Assembly: GCF_030297135.1 (NCBI RefSeq)
Contig: NZ_AP028065.1
Coordinates: 2,852,001-2,916,000 of the forward strand
Direction: 5' to 3'
Length of the DNA: 64,000 nt
Origin: Pseudoalteromonas apostichopi
GTDB taxonomy: Bacteria > Pseudomonadota > Gammaproteobacteria > Enterobacterales > Alteromonadaceae
Shown: piece by piece, positions 19,049-28,090 of the stretch
How the letters are laid out: each line of letters starts with the position of its first letter
Numbering within the stretch: position 1 is the stretch's first letter
Notes under the pieces: generated by a model
Seen by the model: only the letters and a program-made list of their open reading frames with translations
Database searches by the model: none
What the model was told of the DNA's origin: nothing
Position numbers and translations under genes: made by a program

Positions 19049-21310
19049 ATGAAAGCAATGAAAAGATCTACGTTAGCAACACTTATCAATGCAACGTTGT
19101 TCTCTGCCGTAGCAGGTACTTCATTTTCAACTCTTGCTGCAGACGAAGCCTCAGCAGCAAAAAACAATCAATTAGAAGTTATTCAAATCACCGCTCGTAA
19201 ACGTGTAGAAAACGCACAGGAAGTACCTGTAGCTGTATCTGCTTTACAAGGTGACAGCTTAGATGCATACAGCTCAGCTGGTATGGATATTCGTTTCATG
19301 AACGCGAAGATCCCAAGCTTATCAATTGAATCTTCGTTTGGTCGTTCATTCCCACGCTTTTATGTTCGTGGTCTAGGTAATACTGACTTTGACCTAAATG
19401 CTTCACAACCTGTTTCTTTAGTGGTAGATGAAGTAGTTCAAGAGAACGCTATCTTAAAAGGTTTCCCTGTATTTGACGTAGCACGCGTAGAAGTTCTTCG
19501 TGGCCCACAAGGTACTTTATTCGGCCGTAATACACCGGCTGGTCTTGTTAAATTTGATACAGTTAAACCATCACAAGAATTTGAAGGCTATGGCTCAGTA
19601 TCTTACGGTAGCCGTGGCGCAGTTGATTTTGAAGGTGCTGTTGGCGGTGGCTTAACAGATCGTTTATCAACACGTGTTTCTGTTCTTTGGCAAGAAAAAG
19701 ATGATTATATTGATAATCGTGCACCAGGTTTTGAACAAGATGACGTATTAGGTGGTTACACTGAGAAAGCGGCACGTGTTCAATTCTTATATGAAGGCGA
19801 CGACTTCACTGGTCTTTTCAATTACCATGTACGTGATATGGATGGTACGCCAATCGCATTCCGTGGTAATGCTATCAAAGCTGGTACTAACGATTTAGTA
19901 GATAATTTTGAGCACGACGTGGTTTACCACGATGCTGCTTCTCGTGCGACTCAGCAAGTTGAATCTCAAGGTGCAAGCTTAAAGCTTGAGTGGGATATCA
20001 ACGATTTAACACTTACGTCAATCTCTGCATGGGAAAGTGCTGAAATCTATTCTCGCGCTGATATCGACGGCGGTTACGGTGCTAGCTACTTACCAGATAT
20101 GGGTCCTGGTTTTATTCCATTCTATTCTGAAAGTGCTGACGGTATTCCAGATCAAGACCAGTACACGCAAGAACTTCGTTTATCTAGCAACTATGCTGGC
20201 GACGTAAATTTCCAAGTAGGTGTATTCTACTTTGATGAAGCGCTAACGATCGAAAACTTCAGCTACGACACTTATGGTTCAACGCCAGGTGAGTTAAACG
20301 GCTATGTTATCCAGCAACAAGATACCAAAGCATGGGCGGTATTCGGCTCATTAGATTACACAATCACTGATGATCTAAAAATCACTGCGGGTCTTCGTTA
20401 CTCAGATGACGAGAAAGAATTCTCTGCGAACCGTACTTTAAGCCCTGCTGGTGGCGGTGCGCTTTTCCTTACAGAAAACCCAAGTGACGATCACGTTAGC
20501 TGGGATCTATCTGCTAACTATAAGATCAACGACGACGTAAACTGGTACGCACGTGTTGCGAACAGCTTCCGTGCACCAAGTATTCAGGGTCGTATCTTAT
20601 TCGGTGATGAAGTAACTGTTGCTGAGTCTGAAACTGTGACGTCTTTCGAGACAGGTATCAAATCAGACGTTCTTGACGGCCAAGGTCGTGTAAATGCCAC
20701 TGTGTTCTATTACACAATGGATGACCAACAATTAACAGCTGTAGGTGGTGGTGCAAACTTCAACCGTTTAGTTAATGCTGATAAGACAACTGGTTACGGC
20801 TTTGAGTTAGACACTGAGTGGGTATTAACTGACAACCTAAACGCAACATTTAACTTAAGCTACAACAATACTGAGCTTGACGATAAAGATTTAGCCGTTG
20901 ACGTATGTGCTCAGTGTACTGTTACAAATTCTTTAAACAGCGCAGGTCAAGCTATTCTTGATGGTAATAGTTTACCGCACGCACCTGAGTGGATCTCTAA
21001 CCTAACATTACGTTATAGCCGCGAAGTAGCTGACGGTGAATTCTTCACATACGCTGACGTGTCTTACCGTAGCGAAATCAATTACTTCTTATACGAGTCA
21101 GTTGAATTTGAAGGTAAGCCATTAACTGAAGTTGGTTTACGTGCCGGTTACGCTTGGGCTGAAGGCGACAACGAATATGAAGTATCAGCATTCGTTCGTA
21201 ACATGTTCGACGAGCAACAATCAATCGGCGCTATCGATTTCAATAACAACACAGCAATGGTGAACGAAGAGCGTTACATCGGTGCTGAGTTCAAAGTAAG
21301 CTTCTTCTAA
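19049..21310 (+). CDS. TonB-dependent outer-membrane receptor
   Basis: 753-residue receptor. The signal peptide ends near residue 27 (Ala-rich, LAADEA), a TonB-box-like EVIQITARK segment follows, then the plug domain with the conserved FYVRGLGN and ARVEVLRGPQGTLFGRNTPAG blocks, then a 22-strand-type barrel ending in Phe (EFKVSFF). It takes up a substrate by TonB/ExbBD energy. Overall character (RGPQGTLFGRN, VDEVVQENA) is that of the broad family annotated for siderophores or complex carbohydrates; the substrate cannot be read from the sequence. There is no transport or enzyme partner next to it, and no Fur box was seen upstream. Confidence 0.93.
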   Translation: MKAMKRSTLATLINATLFSAVAGTSFSTLAADEASAAKNNQLEVIQITARKRVENAQEVPVAVSALQGDSLDAYSSAGMDIRFMNAKIPSLSIESSFGRSFPRFYVRGLGNTDFDLNASQPVSLVVDEVVQENAILKGFPVFDVARVEVLRGPQGTLFGRNTPAGLVKFDTVKPSQEFEGYGSVSYGSRGAVDFEGAVGGGLTDRLSTRVSVLWQEKDDYIDNRAPGFEQDDVLGGYTEKAARVQFLYEGDDFTGLFNYHVRDMDGTPIAFRGNAIKAGTNDLVDNFEHDVVYHDAASRATQQVESQGASLKLEWDINDLTLTSISAWESAEIYSRADIDGGYGASYLPDMGPGFIPFYSESADGIPDQDQYTQELRLSSNYAGDVNFQVGVFYFDEALTIENFSYDTYGSTPGELNGYVIQQQDTKAWAVFGSLDYTITDDLKITAGLRYSDDEKEFSANRTLSPAGGGALFLTENPSDDHVSWDLSANYKINDDVNWYARVANSFRAPSIQGRILFGDEVTVAESETVTSFETGIKSDVLDGQGRVNATVFYYTMDDQQLTAVGGGANFNRLVNADKTTGYGFELDTEWVLTDNLNATFNLSYNNTELDDKDLAVDVCAQCTVTNSLNSAGQAILDGNSLPHAPEWISNLTLRYSREVADGEFFTYADVSYRSEINYFLYESVEFEGKPLTEVGLRAGYAWAEGDNEYEVSAFVRNMFDEQQSIGAIDFNNNTAMVNEERYIGAEFKVSFF

Positions 21311-21331
21311 GCTGAAAGAATAAGTCCTATC

Positions 21332-21357
21332 AAAACCCGCTGTATAGCGGGTTTTTT
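21332..21357 (+). terminator. Terminator after the TonB-dependent receptor
   Basis: AAAACCCGCT-GTAT-AGCGGGTTTTTT hairpin with T run, 22 bases after the stop. Confidence 0.92.
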
Positions 21358-21420
21358 CGTTTATAATCGTGTTTGTAACTGCTAAAGTGGCAGCATTAAA
21401 TTTTGAGAAAGAGAAGAAGT

Positions 21421-21720
21421 ATGGCTGGATTTTGGAACTACCGTGTAATTTTTTGTGAAGCAACAAAAGATGAAGCGGCACAATATCAAATACATGAAGT
21501 TGAATATAACTTAAATGGCAAAGTGACTAACTGGTCAGAAACCGGTGCAGCGCCATTTGGTAATACAGTCGAAGAACTTGAAGCAGACGCTGATCGTTTA
21601 AAAACAGCGTTTTCTAAGCCAGTATTAAAAGTGGTAAGAAAACAACGCGGTTACGAGCTGGTTGATGTAGAAACAGGCGAAGAAGCGTTTGCTGAGCCAC
21701 CTGCGGGTTTAACTGAGTAA
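21421..21720 (+). CDS. Small conserved-type cytoplasmic protein, unknown function
   Basis: 99-residue soluble protein, start ATG at 21421 with a purine-rich GAGAAGAAG site. The sequence (NYRVIFCEATKDEAAQY, NGKVTNWSETGAAPFG) is free of signal or membrane segments and looks like a small alpha/beta domain with an acidic C-terminus. I do not recognise a named family. It is flanked by terminators on both sides, so it is a single-gene unit. Confidence 0.75.
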   Translation: MAGFWNYRVIFCEATKDEAAQYQIHEVEYNLNGKVTNWSETGAAPFGNTVEELEADADRLKTAFSKPVLKVVRKQRGYELVDVETGEEAFAEPPAGLTE

Positions 21721-21736
21721 CAAATTATATTTATCG

Positions 21737-21766
21737 AAGGTGCCGAATGGCACCTTTTATTTTTTA
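21737..21766 (+). terminator. Terminator after the small unknown gene
   Basis: AAGGTGCC-GAAT-GGCACCTT stem followed by TTATTTTTT. Confidence 0.9.
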
Positions 21767-21785
21767 GACTGTAAAAGGAATGAGG

Positions 21786-22442
21786 ATGACTTTAAAAGCA
21801 GTATTGTTTGATATGGATGGCACACTTGTCGACTCTGAAAGTGTGCATTTTAATATTTGGAATGATTTACTAGCCCCTTTTGGCGTGCAGTATGATGAGG
21901 CCACGTTTTGTCAGCGCTTTTCTGGTAGACCAACTCTTGAAGCTGCAAAGGAAGTTGTTGAAAATTATGGGCTTAGTATCACTCCACAGCAGCTAACCGA
22001 TGATAAATATGCTGCATTTGGGCGCTTTGTTAGTACTAATTTACCCGCCTATATGCCTCATGCAAAAGCAGTGCTTGAGCAAGTAAAAGCCAGTGGTTTA
22101 AAAATGGCATTAGTAACAGGCAGTGCAAAAGATGAAGCCTATCCTATTTTAAAAGGCTATGGCATTTTTGATTGGTTTGATTGTGTGGTTACCAAAGATG
22201 ATGTTAACAACCCTAAACCATCTGGCGACCCATACCAATTGGCACTTGATACGTTAAATATAACCGCTAATGAAGCCGTTGCAGTCGAAGATACCTTTAC
22301 CGGTGTCACCGCCGCAAGTAATGCCGCTGTTGCTGTGTATGCGGTGCCGAATCATTTCACTTTAGAACATGACTTTAGTAAAGCGGCGGGGGTGTTTGCT
22401 GATTTGGGCGAATTTTTCAAATGGCTACAAACTAACCTATAA
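21786..22442 (+). CDS. HAD-family phosphatase/phosphomutase (beta-PGM-like)
   Basis: 218-residue HAD-superfamily hydrolase of the small helical cap type. Motif I FDMDGTLVDSE lies at residues 8-18 with the nucleophile Asp and the acid/base Asp two residues on; motif II is VTGSA, motif III the Lys in NPKPSGDPY, motif IV VEDTFTG. This set is shared by phosphoglycolate phosphatase, YfbT/YniC-type sugar phosphatases and beta-phosphoglucomutase, so the substrate is undecided. The second ATG (21786) is chosen because AAGGA lies six bases before it; the first is directly abutted. Confidence 0.88.
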   Translation: MTLKAVLFDMDGTLVDSESVHFNIWNDLLAPFGVQYDEATFCQRFSGRPTLEAAKEVVENYGLSITPQQLTDDKYAAFGRFVSTNLPAYMPHAKAVLEQVKASGLKMALVTGSAKDEAYPILKGYGIFDWFDCVVTKDDVNNPKPSGDPYQLALDTLNITANEAVAVEDTFTGVTAASNAAVAVYAVPNHFTLEHDFSKAAGVFADLGEFFKWLQTNL

Positions 22443-22516
22443 TTAAACGGCTATTACTAAGCAGCATTTATTAAGTCGTGAAAGCTACTTAAAACTTACA
22501 AATTTGCAAGGAAGCA

Positions 22517-23359
22517 ATGATGGTTATGATCACTCGTGCGCTGATGTGCGCAATCACTTTATTATTAAGCCTCTCGGTCGAAGCTCAACAAGCCCCTTCA
22601 GTACTTTTAGCAAACGTCTATGAAGCTGACAAGGTCAATGTAAGCGAGTATTTAGTTAGTGAAAAATATGATGGCGTTCGGGCCATCTGGACTGGTAGTC
22701 AATTAGTAACCCGAAACGGTAACCCAATTTATGCCCCTGACTGGTTTACTGAGCCACTTCCTAGGGTTTGGCTTGATGGAGAACTTTGGACTAAGCGCCA
22801 AGATTTTGCCACTTTGAGCGGTATCGTTCGAAAAGCCATTCCTATTGATACTGAATGGCAAACAGTAAGCTATATGATATTTGATATGCCTGATGCGACA
22901 AAACCATTTAGTCAGCGCTTTGAGGACTACTCGCGGTTAGTAAATCAGCTGCAAAGTGAACATATTAAAGCTGTGGAGCAAACGCACTTTAACGATAACA
23001 AGCAACTTAGTTTGTTTATGGATGAGCTAATAGCGCAAGGTGCTGAGGGCGTGATGCTGCATCTAGCGGCTGCTAAGCATAGTGCGGGACGCAGTGATGC
23101 ATTGTTAAAGTTAAAACCCTATTTTGACGCTGAAGCGGTTGTAATCGGTTATGTTGCAGGAAAAGGTAAGTATAAAAATATGCTTGGCGCACTCAAGGTG
23201 CGCAACAGTGATGGTACTGAATTTAAAATTGGCTCGGGGTTTTCTGATCAGCAAAGAAAGTCACCGCCAGCCATAGGTAGTACCATTACCTATAAATATC
23301 ATGGTTTTACTAAAAATGGTTTGCCACGATTTGCAAGCTTTTTACATGAAACACCTTAG
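22517..23359 (+). CDS. Exported ATP-dependent DNA ligase (Lig E type)
   Basis: Minimal ATP-dependent DNA ligase of 280 residues. Motif I is SEKYDGVRA with Lys50 as the adenylated lysine; motif III WLDGELW, motif IV EGVMLH and motif V LLKLKP can be followed, and then a compact OB-fold domain. The N-terminus (residues 1-24, hydrophobic, ending VEAQQA) reads as a signal peptide, as described for Lig E proteins of Haemophilus, Neisseria and Vibrio, so it probably acts in the periplasm, possibly on incoming or extracellular DNA. This is in addition to the NAD-dependent replicative ligase expected elsewhere. Confidence 0.9.
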   Translation: MMVMITRALMCAITLLLSLSVEAQQAPSVLLANVYEADKVNVSEYLVSEKYDGVRAIWTGSQLVTRNGNPIYAPDWFTEPLPRVWLDGELWTKRQDFATLSGIVRKAIPIDTEWQTVSYMIFDMPDATKPFSQRFEDYSRLVNQLQSEHIKAVEQTHFNDNKQLSLFMDELIAQGAEGVMLHLAAAKHSAGRSDALLKLKPYFDAEAVVIGYVAGKGKYKNMLGALKVRNSDGTEFKIGSGFSDQQRKSPPAIGSTITYKYHGFTKNGLPRFASFLHETP

Positions 23360-23373
23360 CGTCATTCAAAAAT

Positions 23374-23408
23374 GGCTGCGACTATGGTAAATTTCGCGGC
23401 CTTTTTAT
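23374..23408 (+). terminator. Terminator after the DNA ligase gene
   Basis: GGCTGCGA/TCGCGGCC stem (one G-T pair) with a 12-base loop, followed by TTTTTATT. Confidence 0.75.
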
Positions 23409-23426
23409 TGATGTATAGGTGCTAGA

Positions 23427-24794
23427 ATGTTTGCAGGCTTTGATTACGGTAGCTCAAATTGTGCAATCGGTGTAATGGATAACGAGCAACAAGTGTCATT
23501 AGTGCCGCTTGAACAAGGTAAGCAGTATTTACCCTCAACACTTTATACTCATCACAGTGCTTTAGTTGTCGATTTTGTGGCAAAGCACCTCACTGGTAGC
23601 CCATTTGAGCATGACTTTAAAACTGAGCGCAATGCGCTTTTAAATACCATTCCTCGCATTAAATCAGATTTAGATATTCAAGCTGGTGATGAGACCTTAT
23701 TCATCGGTCGTGAAGCAATTAGCGAGTATGTGCAATTTCCTGAAGAAGGTTACTTTGTAAAATCACCTAAATCATTCTTTGGTGCTGTGGGCTTAAAGCA
23801 AGGTCAAATAAACTTCTTTGAAGACATTGCTACGGCGATGATCTTAAAAATTAAGCAGCGTGCAGAGCAGTCACTGCAAGAGTCATTAACAGAAACGGTA
23901 ATCGGACGACCGGTAAACTTTCAATCAGTTGGTGGTGAAGAATCTAATCAGCAAGCACTGGGAATTTTAGAACGAGCAGCAAAGCGCGCAGGCTTTAAAG
24001 AGGTGTCGTTTTTATATGAGCCGCTAGCGGCAGGGATTGATTATGAAACTTCATTACAGCAAGACCAAAAAGTATTGGTTGTAGATATTGGCGGGGGTAC
24101 CAGTGATTGTTCATTCGTACAAATGGGGCCGAGCTTCCGTGAAAAGCAGTGTCGTGATAATGATTTTTTAGCCCACAGTGGCAAGCGTGTGGGTGGAAAT
24201 GATTTAGATATTGCCCTGAGCTTTCATGGTTTAATGCCATTATTAGGTTTAGGTACTGAGTTTAAATCGGGTCTTCCGCTGCCGAACCAACCGTTTTGGC
24301 AAGCGTGTAAAATCAATGATGTAAACCTGCAAAGCCAGTTTTATAGCGATGCCCATCATCGTGAGTTATTGACTCAAGTTCGTGAAGTTAAAGAGCCAGC
24401 GCTTTTTAAACGCTTAATTCAATTGCAGCAAAATAAGCAGGGTCATCAATTAGTGCAGCAAGGCGAAGCGGCAAAAATTGCACTCTCGTCAGCGAACGAA
24501 TTTACCACAGACTTGCGTTTCTTAGATTCAGATTTAATGCAATGCTTAACGCTAAAAGACTTAGCTTTAGCTGTTGATGACTCAATAAGCCAGATAGTGA
24601 GCTTAGCTAAACAAGCGATTCAAGAGGCAGGCACAACACCGGATGTAATTTACTTAACGGGTGGTAGTGCGCAATCACCGCTGATCAAGGCTGCGTTAAA
24701 ATCACATTTAGGTGATATTAATATGCTGAACGGGGATCACTTTGGTAGTGTTACTGCAGGTTTAACTAAGTGGGCGCACAAGCTTTATAGCTAA
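23427..24794 (+). CDS. yegD: YegD-type Hsp70 family protein
   Basis: 455-residue actin-fold ATPase of the Hsp70 superfamily that lacks the substrate-binding domain of DnaK. Phosphate-1 motif FDYGSSNCAIG is at residues 4-14, phosphate-2 is DIGGGTSDCSF, and the adenosine motif is LTGGSAQSPLI near the C-terminus. E. coli YegD has the same length. Its client is unknown. An AGGTG site precedes the ATG. The gene converges with mgsA across 30 bases that hold no clear terminator. Confidence 0.9.
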   Translation: MFAGFDYGSSNCAIGVMDNEQQVSLVPLEQGKQYLPSTLYTHHSALVVDFVAKHLTGSPFEHDFKTERNALLNTIPRIKSDLDIQAGDETLFIGREAISEYVQFPEEGYFVKSPKSFFGAVGLKQGQINFFEDIATAMILKIKQRAEQSLQESLTETVIGRPVNFQSVGGEESNQQALGILERAAKRAGFKEVSFLYEPLAAGIDYETSLQQDQKVLVVDIGGGTSDCSFVQMGPSFREKQCRDNDFLAHSGKRVGGNDLDIALSFHGLMPLLGLGTEFKSGLPLPNQPFWQACKINDVNLQSQFYSDAHHRELLTQVREVKEPALFKRLIQLQQNKQGHQLVQQGEAAKIALSSANEFTTDLRFLDSDLMQCLTLKDLALAVDDSISQIVSLAKQAIQEAGTTPDVIYLTGGSAQSPLIKAALKSHLGDINMLNGDHFGSVTAGLTKWAHKLYS

Positions 24795-24824
24795 TCGCCC
24801 CACTTAGGTATACAACTTTAATAA

Positions 24825-25289
24825 TTAAAGAGTCACTTGGCGCGTTGCGAGGTATTTTTCGTAATCTGGCAACGTGCGGCAAAGCTCTGTCTCCATCATA
24901 GGGGAGCTTAAAAGCATATCGGCACTAACTTCATTACAGGCAACAGGAATATTCCAAACCGCAGCTAAACGAAGTAATGCTTTTACATCAGGGTCGTGGG
25001 GCTGCGATGCAAGTGGATCCCAGAAAAAAACTAACACATGCACCTCATGTTCAGCAATTTTAGCACCTAATTGTTGATCGCCACCCATAGGACCACTTAA
25101 TAGCTTTATCACTTCAAGCCCTGTTGTGCGCTCGATTAAATGACCCGTTGTTCCTGTACCGTATAGCGTGTGCTTACTTAAAATATCCAGGTGCTTTTCA
25201 CACCATGCCTGAAGGGCTGCTTTTTTGCCATCATGGGCTACGAGGGCAATATTCTTTTTGGCGGGTAAAGCTTGTTGTTTTTGTTCCAT
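24825..25289 (-). CDS. mgsA: Methylglyoxal synthase
   Basis: Converts dihydroxyacetone phosphate to methylglyoxal and phosphate, a bypass that relieves sugar-phosphate stress. The 154-residue sequence has the family blocks IALVAHDGKK, GTGTTG and SGPMGGDQQ, with catalytic Asp71 at the same number as in E. coli, and FFWDPL with the second active-site Asp. It starts eight bases after the LysE-family gene, with which it probably forms an operon. Confidence 0.96.
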   Translation of the reverse strand: MEQKQQALPAKKNIALVAHDGKKAALQAWCEKHLDILSKHTLYGTGTTGHLIERTTGLEVIKLLSGPMGGDQQLGAKIAEHEVHVLVFFWDPLASQPHDPDVKALLRLAAVWNIPVACNEVSADMLLSSPMMETELCRTLPDYEKYLATRQVTL

Positions 25290-25297
25290 AAGTGCTC

Positions 25298-25930
25298 TTA
25301 TATCAATAGGTTAATTGCTAACGCAATAAAAACTAGTCCCGTGATCCGATCAATCCAAATTTGGGCTTGTGGATGTTCACGAAAATAACTGGCTATCTTA
25401 TCGCCGAAATAAATATACGTGCAGTCGATTGGAAAAGCAAAAAGCGGGTAGAGTAATCCAAAGAAAGCGAGTTGAAATGTCGTTGAAGACAAGCTCGGAT
25501 CGACGAACTGAGGAATAAAAGCAATAAAGAATAAGGCAACTTTCGGATTGAGTACCTCGGTCATCATGGCTTGAAACATCACATTTTGTTTTTTACTGGT
25601 GCTAACATGAGGCTTTTCGCTGCAGTCTGGTTCAGGCCCTGTGAAGGTATCCTTTAAGGTCATTATACCTAGGTAGCAAAGGTAGGCCGCGCCTAAATAC
25701 TGAACTGTGGTATATGCTACCGTGGATGCTTTTAAAATTGCCGTTAAACCTACTACTGCCAAAATAGTATGCACCACACCACCTAAGGCAAAACCAAAGG
25801 CACTTTGCATTCCGGCTTTACGGCCATTTGCAAAGGTTTGCGCCATTAAAAATGCATTAGAAGGGCCGGGAGCTACGGCAATTAAAAAACTGGCGCCTAA
25901 AAACGACAGTAACGATTCTGGATTGATCAT
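25298..25930 (-). CDS. LysE/RhtB family amino acid exporter
   Basis: Inner-membrane exporter of about 210 residues with six hydrophobic segments. The LysE family block FLIAVAPGPSNAFLMAQ is at about residues 14-30 and the second block, VLNPKVALFFIAFIPQF, in the middle. Substrates of this family are amino acids or homoserine lactone-like compounds; not decidable here. The ATG at 25930 is chosen; a GTG two codons upstream is an alternative, and neither has a strong ribosome binding site. Confidence 0.88.
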   Translation of the reverse strand: MINPESLLSFLGASFLIAVAPGPSNAFLMAQTFANGRKAGMQSAFGFALGGVVHTILAVVGLTAILKASTVAYTTVQYLGAAYLCYLGIMTLKDTFTGPEPDCSEKPHVSTSKKQNVMFQAMMTEVLNPKVALFFIAFIPQFVDPSLSSTTFQLAFFGLLYPLFAFPIDCTYIYFGDKIASYFREHPQAQIWIDRITGLVFIALAINLLI

Positions 25931-25977
25931 TGGCACAAAGTTAAAAAGCTAGGTATTTGATCTTAACAAGCTTTTAG

Positions 25978-26007
25978 AAAAAGAAAAAGCGGGCAATCAA
26001 TGCCCGC
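25978..26007 (-). terminator. Terminator after the subtilase gene
   Basis: Read on the minus strand, a GCGGGCA/TGCCCGC stem (25989-26007) is followed by a T-rich run (A-rich on plus, 25978-25988). Confidence 0.88.
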
Positions 26008-26028
26008 TGATTTGGGTTGGGGAAAGTA

Positions 26029-27867
26029 TTAGAACGTCACTGAGCTATTGTTTGAACAAACAGTTGTGCTTTGTGCTTCACATACTTGGTAAGTGTAAGT
26101 ACCACCGCCTTTCGATGTGATAGTGTCAGTATAGCTGTTAGTGTTTGCCACTGAGCCTACCTTGCTACCATTACGGTATACATCAACTGTGCTTGTTGCT
26201 GCGCCATTCCAGCTTAAATCAACATACGCAGTGCCTTTTGATTTATAACCTGACGTAGAAAGGCTAATATCATCGCTACCAGGAGTTGTGCCGCCGCCAT
26301 TATTGCCACCTGCACAGCCATTTGCCATTAGGTATGCATCTGCATCAGCTGCTTTAACAATACCGTGACCGAAGTAAACATCGTGACCAGAAGCGCCTTG
26401 GTCTTGTGCTGTCGCTTTTAAGGCATCACGAATTTCTGTCCCAGTACACTCAGGATGGTTTGACCAAACTAGTGCTGCAATACCAGATACAGCAGGCGTC
26501 GCCATTGATGTACCGCTCATGAAACCATAATCACTGGTACCAATTGCGATATCAATTGTTGTACTTGAAAGAAGTGCTGAACGGTCTTCAAGTGCTGCAC
26601 CTACAGCAGGAATTGTTGTATCGTTAGTATCGCCTAATGTAGCGTATAACATGCCTGCTTCGTTATTAATGATAACAGCGCCGATACCACCTGAGTTTTC
26701 ACAGTTATTCACTTTGTCATAGAACGAGATATTACCGCGGTCAATCATACAGATTTTGCCAGCTGCGCCAGAATCTACACTTTCAGCAGTACCCATGTAA
26801 TAAGCCGTGCCTGATGCATTTCCTGAGTTCTCCATTGATGAAGTTGCAAAGCCCGCACCATCTGCTGCTAAGCTAGCCGAAGTGGCCATACCTGCAGGGT
26901 AAGTAGAAAGAGTATCAACACCACCTGCTGTTACTTCAACACAGATAGTTTCATCTGTAGTAGCGCGTTTACCACGACCAGACGTACAGCTAGGGAATTG
27001 CGAGAAATCTGCAATTTGGTTGTTCGCATCATTTGCACCTACCATCATTACTGATGGATAGCCTGCAGGGTATGAACGTACGTTATTACCATCATTACCT
27101 GCCGCAGCAACGACTAAGCCGCCTGCACTTGTGAAGTTAGCAAACGCATTAGACTCGGTGCTATTTGAACCACCACCACCTAGGCTCATGCTAATAATAT
27201 TTGCACCTGCTTGAGAGCATAAGTCCGCTGCGTGTGCTAAATCTGAAGAGTAACCCCAGCCTTCAGCATTAAATACTTTGATGATGTGCATTGCAACGCC
27301 AGGTGCCATACCAACCACACCTACATTATTATCTGCTGCGCCAATTGTTCCGGCGACGTGAGTACCATGAGGACCACCATTATCGAACCAGTTACCAGTA
27401 CCACTGTCGTTGTCACCAGTAATATTACCCCAAATGAAATCAGGATTCGAAGCATCTAGACCTGAGTCAATTACACACACTTTCATGCCAGCATTTGCAT
27501 CAAAAGTAACTTGGTCTGCTTGTGATTGGTAAACTGCGTAAGGGGTCAGCTGCTGCTGCATAGCATTACCCGCGTCATCGTTATAAAGCGCCATTGGCAC
27601 ACGTTTTTGGTCTTCTTCAATCAGTTTGATGTGAGGGTTGTTTAATAAGCCTTTCACGCTCGCTAGGTCATGACCTGAGAATTGCGCTGCAATGAAGCCA
27701 TTACCATCAACTTTAATATCACCACCGAGCTTTTTAGCGAGTGCTTTGACTACGCCTTTTTTATTGTTGTCTACTTGGATGATGTAACGGTCATTTGCTG
27801 CGTTTGCAGTTCCTGCTGCACATAGTCCACTGATGATCAGTGCTAATGCTAATTTATTCTTTTTCAT
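26029..27867 (-). CDS. Secreted subtilisin-like serine protease (S8) with C-terminal beta domain
   Basis: 612-residue preproprotease. Order: signal peptide (1-23, ending ANA), inhibitor-I9 propeptide (about 27-90), then the catalytic domain with Asp134 (VIDSG), His167 (HGTHVAG) and Ser454 (SGTSMATP). Between His and Ser lies an inserted PA-like region with CMIDRGNISFYDKV. After a Gly/Thr-rich linker near residue 525 comes a fibronectin-III-like domain of about 80 residues with two cysteines. The ATG at 27867 begins a normal signal peptide; the upstream ATG at 27885 would add six residues. Probably an extracellular nutrient protease, as in other marine Alteromonadales. Confidence 0.94.
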   Translation of the reverse strand: MKKNKLALALIISGLCAAGTANAANDRYIIQVDNNKKGVVKALAKKLGGDIKVDGNGFIAAQFSGHDLASVKGLLNNPHIKLIEEDQKRVPMALYNDDAGNAMQQQLTPYAVYQSQADQVTFDANAGMKVCVIDSGLDASNPDFIWGNITGDNDSGTGNWFDNGGPHGTHVAGTIGAADNNVGVVGMAPGVAMHIIKVFNAEGWGYSSDLAHAADLCSQAGANIISMSLGGGGSNSTESNAFANFTSAGGLVVAAAGNDGNNVRSYPAGYPSVMMVGANDANNQIADFSQFPSCTSGRGKRATTDETICVEVTAGGVDTLSTYPAGMATSASLAADGAGFATSSMENSGNASGTAYYMGTAESVDSGAAGKICMIDRGNISFYDKVNNCENSGGIGAVIINNEAGMLYATLGDTNDTTIPAVGAALEDRSALLSSTTIDIAIGTSDYGFMSGTSMATPAVSGIAALVWSNHPECTGTEIRDALKATAQDQGASGHDVYFGHGIVKAADADAYLMANGCAGGNNGGGTTPGSDDISLSTSGYKSKGTAYVDLSWNGAATSTVDVYRNGSKVGSVANTNSYTDTITSKGGGTYTYQVCEAQSTTVCSNNSSVTF

Positions 27868-28040
27868 AATTCGTATCCCAAACATGTCATTTAGTTAACC
27901 AATTGTTAACGTGGGTAAACAATAGTTTAATCTTCGGTTGGGTACAAGAAAAATAATCCGCAAAAACGGAACAAATTATTCTAGAAAGGTGATTTTTATA
28001 ACTGTGAGATATAAAAGGATGGCTAAATGGGCAAATGAAG

Positions 28041-28059
28041 TATAACGATTCTCATTTAC
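28041..28059. promoter_or_regulatory. Possible Fur-box-like site
   Basis: TATAACGATTCTCATTTAC matches the 19-base Fur consensus GATAATGATAATCATTATC at 13 positions. It lies about 175 bases upstream of the subtilase start and just after the end of the Bcr/CflA gene. The match is only moderate and the region is AT-rich. Confidence 0.25.
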
Positions 28060-28090
28060 CCATATTAGCTAAAAGTATGGTAAAACTTTT

